Shown: positions 7,118 through 8,508 of the stretch, one piece after another
Position numbering within the stretch: position 1 is the stretch's first letter
How the letters are laid out: each line of letters begins with the position of its first letter
Assembly: GCA_005883235.1 (NCBI GenBank)
Contig: VAYE01000207.1
Location: forward strand, 1 to 8,508
From: Actinomycetota bacterium
GTDB taxonomy: Bacteria > Actinomycetota > Thermoleophilia > Gaiellales > Gaiellaceae
Direction: 5' to 3'
DNA length: 8,508 nt
The notes under the pieces: generated by a model
The model's input: only the letters and a program-made list of their open reading frames with translations
Database searches by the model: none
What the model was told of the DNA's origin: nothing
Position numbers and translations under genes: made by a program

Positions 7118-7339
7118 GTGCCCCGCCGCGTCCTGAAGGAAGATGGGTGGACGCAGGCGAAGGGTGGCAAGCACAACGTCAAGATGACGAAGCCCGGACG
7201 GCGCCCGATCACGCTTCCGCACCACGGCGGAAAGGACTACGGCAAGGGCTTGTGGGCTGCCATCCTTCGGGAGGCCGGGTTGAGTCGTGGAGCGCTTCGG
7301 GTCGACGAGATGAAGGTGCTCGTTCCTCCCGCCGAATAA
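7118..7339 (+). CDS. hicA: HicA-like toxin (mRNA interferase family), no HicB partner visible
   Basis: The 73-aa protein resembles HicA/YcfA toxins, small dsRBD-fold ribonucleases that cleave mRNA and are normally neutralised by HicB. Seen: DGW (9-11), then GGKHNVKM with the probable catalytic His19, a basic TKPGRRPITLPHH strand, a GKDYGKG turn and the closing helix WAAILREAGLS, all in family order. The N-terminus is a few residues shorter than usual (GW normally falls near residue 14). The frame is open further upstream but contains no ATG, GTG or TTG, so GTG 7118 is the only standard choice. A TACGAT hexamer ends 4 nt before it, and no clear ribosome binding site is seen. No HicB-like frame lies on either side: upstream is the broken sugar transferase, downstream lysR begins after 35 bp. 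The gene is visibly richer in A and in AAG/GAA codons than its neighbours, hinting at transfer. Alternative: an orphan HicA-fold RNA-binding protein. Confidence 0.75.
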   Translation: MPRRVLKEDGWTQAKGGKHNVKMTKPGRRPITLPHHGGKDYGKGLWAAILREAGLSRGALRVDEMKVLVPPAE

Positions 7340-7349
7340 CGCCGCACGG

Positions 7350-7376
7350 TCTACCGCGTAGATAAGCTCGGCTTAT
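7350..7376. promoter_or_regulatory. Two abutting T-N11-A dyads: candidate LysR operators
   Basis: Dyad 1, TCTAC-CGC-GTAGA (7350-7362), and dyad 2, ATAAGC-TCG-GCTTAT (7362-7376), have perfect 5-bp and 6-bp arms around 3-nt centres. Each contains T-N11-A, the recognition pattern of LysR-type regulators (T7350...A7362 and T7363...A7375). Their centres are 13 bp apart. Dyad 2 covers the putative -10 and the first two bases of the lysR ATG, so binding would be expected to repress lysR itself. Confidence 0.5.
7363..7368 (+). promoter_or_regulatory. Candidate -10 element (TAAGCT) for leaderless lysR
   Basis: TAAGCT matches TAnnnT and is followed by exactly 6 nt (7369-7374) before the ATG at 7375, as at uvrD2 and the antiporter gene. 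There is no Shine-Dalgarno sequence before this ATG. An alternative hexamer, TAGATA (7359-7364), would give a leader of a few bases. Confidence 0.45.
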
Positions 7377-8268
7377 GGATACGCGGCAGCTCGCAGCCTT
7401 CTGCGCGGTCGTCGAGCGCCGGAGCTTCTCGCAGGCGGCGGCGCGGCTCGGCGTCACGCAGCCCGCGGTGAGCCTCCAGATCCGGGCGCTCGAGGAGCGA
7501 CTCGGCCAGCGACTGCTCGACCGCTCCGGACGGCGCGTCGAGCCCACCGAGGCGGGGATGCTCCTCTACCGCTACGCGCAGAAGCTGCTCGCGCTCGAGG
7601 AGCAGCTCGTCGAGGAGGTCTCCGCCGCCGCGGAGGGCGCGCTCACCGGTCGGCTCGAGATTGGCGCCTCGACCGGGCCGGGCGGCTCCGTGCTCCCGCC
7701 GCTCCTCTGCGAGTTCCAGGCGGCGAACCCCGGGACGACGATCGGCCTCTCGGTCTTCGACACGCAGACGGTCGTCGACCTCGTCGGCCGGCGCGAGCTC
7801 GAGCTCGGCGTCGTCGGCGCCGCGCGGCGCCAGCGGTCGGTCGTCTTCGAGCCGTTCTTCAGGGACGAGGTCGTCCTCGCCGTCCCTCCGGCGCATCCGT
7901 TCGCGGGGCGGACGGTGTCGCTGGACGAGCTTCGCTCGGAGTCGCTGATCGTGATGCAGGAGGGTGCGGGCGTGCGGCAGGTGATCGAGGACGAGCTGCG
8001 CGCTGCGGGGACGCGCCTTCGCGACCTCGAGCCGAAGCTCGAGCTGGGCCTCCAGGAGTCGGTGCGAAGCGCCGTCCGCGCCGGGTACGGCGTCACGTTC
8101 ATCTCGCGCTCGGCGGTCGAGGCGGAGCTCGAGGCCGGCACGATCGCGACCGCGCGCGTCGAGGGCCTCGAGCCGGCGCGGGAGATCTCGCTCGTCCGGG
8201 CGGCGGGGCGCTCGCCGACGCGGCTGGCCGACGCATTCGTGGCCTTCGCGCGCGAGCGGCTCGCGTGA
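7375..8268 (+). CDS. LysR family transcriptional regulator
   Basis: The 297-aa protein has the standard LTTR length and layout. Residues 1-60 hold the winged helix-turn-helix: SFSQAAARLGVTQPAVSLQI (17-36) followed by RALEERLGQRLLDRSGRRVEPTEAG. A linker helix (~62-88, LLYRYAQKLLALEEQLVEEV) leads to the periplasmic-binding-protein-like effector domain (~92-297), beginning GRLEIGAST and containing FEPFFRDEVVLAVPPAHPFAG. The first half of the effector domain resembles CysB/CysL-type regulators, but the inducer cannot be read from sequence. ATG 7375 gives the exact family N-terminus (MDTRQLAAFCAVVERRS). Two T-N11-A dyads lie directly before the start, implying autoregulation. Its stop overlaps the start of a downstream dehydrogenase (GTGA), so unlike most LTTRs it seems to be cotranscribed with, rather than divergent from, a likely target. 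Family certain; target inferred from position only. Confidence 0.95.
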   Translation: MDTRQLAAFCAVVERRSFSQAAARLGVTQPAVSLQIRALEERLGQRLLDRSGRRVEPTEAGMLLYRYAQKLLALEEQLVEEVSAAAEGALTGRLEIGASTGPGGSVLPPLLCEFQAANPGTTIGLSVFDTQTVVDLVGRRELELGVVGAARRQRSVVFEPFFRDEVVLAVPPAHPFAGRTVSLDELRSESLIVMQEGAGVRQVIEDELRAAGTRLRDLEPKLELGLQESVRSAVRAGYGVTFISRSAVEAELEAGTIATARVEGLEPAREISLVRAAGRSPTRLADAFVAFARERLA

Positions 8269-8508
8269 TCGTCAGTTGGGGCTTCGACACGCTCGGGCCG
8301 GTCCTGGCGGAGGTCGGCTCGGCACGGCCGTTCGTCGTCGCGAGCGAGCGCTGGTCGGAGCTGGAGCCGCCGTTCGAGCCGACCGTGCGTTGGACGGAGG
8401 TGCCCTCCGACCGCATCGAGGACGCCACCGCCGCAGCGAAGGGCGCCGACGCCGTCGTCGCGATCGGCGGCGGCAGCGCGATCGACCTCGGCAAGGCGAT
8501 CTCGGCGG
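8265..8508 (+). CDS. Iron-containing alcohol dehydrogenase family protein, 5' part only
   Basis: N-terminal 81 codons of a gene that leaves the window on the right. It begins VIVSWGFDTLGPVLAEVGSARPFVVAS, the first Rossmann strand and turn of the Fe-ADH / dehydroquinate synthase-like superfamily, and reaches AIGGGSAIDLGKAISA, where GGGS (68-71) is the diagnostic NAD(P)-binding turn. The metal-binding Asp/His residues lie beyond the edge, so substrate class cannot be judged; maleylacetate reductases and simple alcohol dehydrogenases share this N-terminus. The frame shows no stop. The GTG at 8265 overlaps the lysR TGA as GTGA, a standard coupling arrangement, and places the conserved start at the expected distance. 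It is probably regulated by the adjacent LysR protein (inference from gene order). Confidence 0.85.
   Translation, partial: MIVSWGFDTLGPVLAEVGSARPFVVASERWSELEPPFEPTVRWTEVPSDRIEDATAAAKGADAVVAIGGGSAIDLGKAISA

Noticed and set aside
7091..7120. Repeated GATCGA (7099-7104 and 7111-7116) before hicA as an operator
   Set aside because: A 6-bp direct repeat is weak evidence in this sequence, and no known HicA/HicB operator matches it.
7040..7225. N-terminal extension of the sugar transferase frame to 7225
   Set aside because: The added residues do not resemble the family, run antisense through hicA, and GTG 7039/7036 sits at the right distance from the membrane helix.

Overview
The window is about 70% GC by eye throughout its genes. 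It uses GTG starts freely and carries a UvrD-type helicase fused to an HRDC domain (the UvrD2 architecture typical of Actinomycetota). Together with starts that look leaderless, this suggests a high-GC actinobacterium, possibly of the Thermoleophilia/Gaiellales kind. That placement is inference from gene content and style, not from a marker gene.

Layout: 1-286 has no convincing gene but several inverted repeats, including a perfect 15-bp-arm palindrome at 169-199. A uvrD2-like helicase (287-2143, +) runs tail-to-tail into a minus-strand pair: asnB-type glutamine amidotransferase/asparagine synthase (3042-4934) followed 5 bp later by a DUF354 GT-B-like protein (2104-3036). asnB is divergent from a CPA1 Na+/H+ antiporter (4954-6543, +), with only 19 bp between their start codons. 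The antiporter converges on a minus-strand bacterial sugar transferase (initiating phosphoglycosyltransferase) that looks broken: its C-terminus is in another frame and the conserved segment between is missing. Then come a small HicA-like toxin gene without a visible HicB partner (7118-7339), a LysR-family regulator (7375-8268), and, overlapping its stop codon, the start of an iron-containing alcohol dehydrogenase-family gene that runs off the right edge (8265-8508).

Functional reading: asnB-type amidotransferase, DUF354 protein and sugar transferase all belong to families commonly found in surface-polysaccharide loci, so the minus-strand genes may be remnants or the margin of a glycan cluster. 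Two of the three appear to lack an internal block, which could be genuine decay or assembly collapse. The LysR gene and the dehydrogenase look like one coupled transcription unit, probably catabolic. The most informative regulatory signal is a recurring TAnnnT hexamer placed exactly 6 nt before the start codon of three genes (uvrD2, antiporter, lysR), with a variant spacing at asnB. This is the hallmark of leaderless transcription. Two abutting T-N11-A dyads sit directly before the lysR start and are good candidates for autoregulatory operators. I see no CRISPR array, rRNA, convincing tRNA or intact mobile element, and no clearly new multi-gene system.
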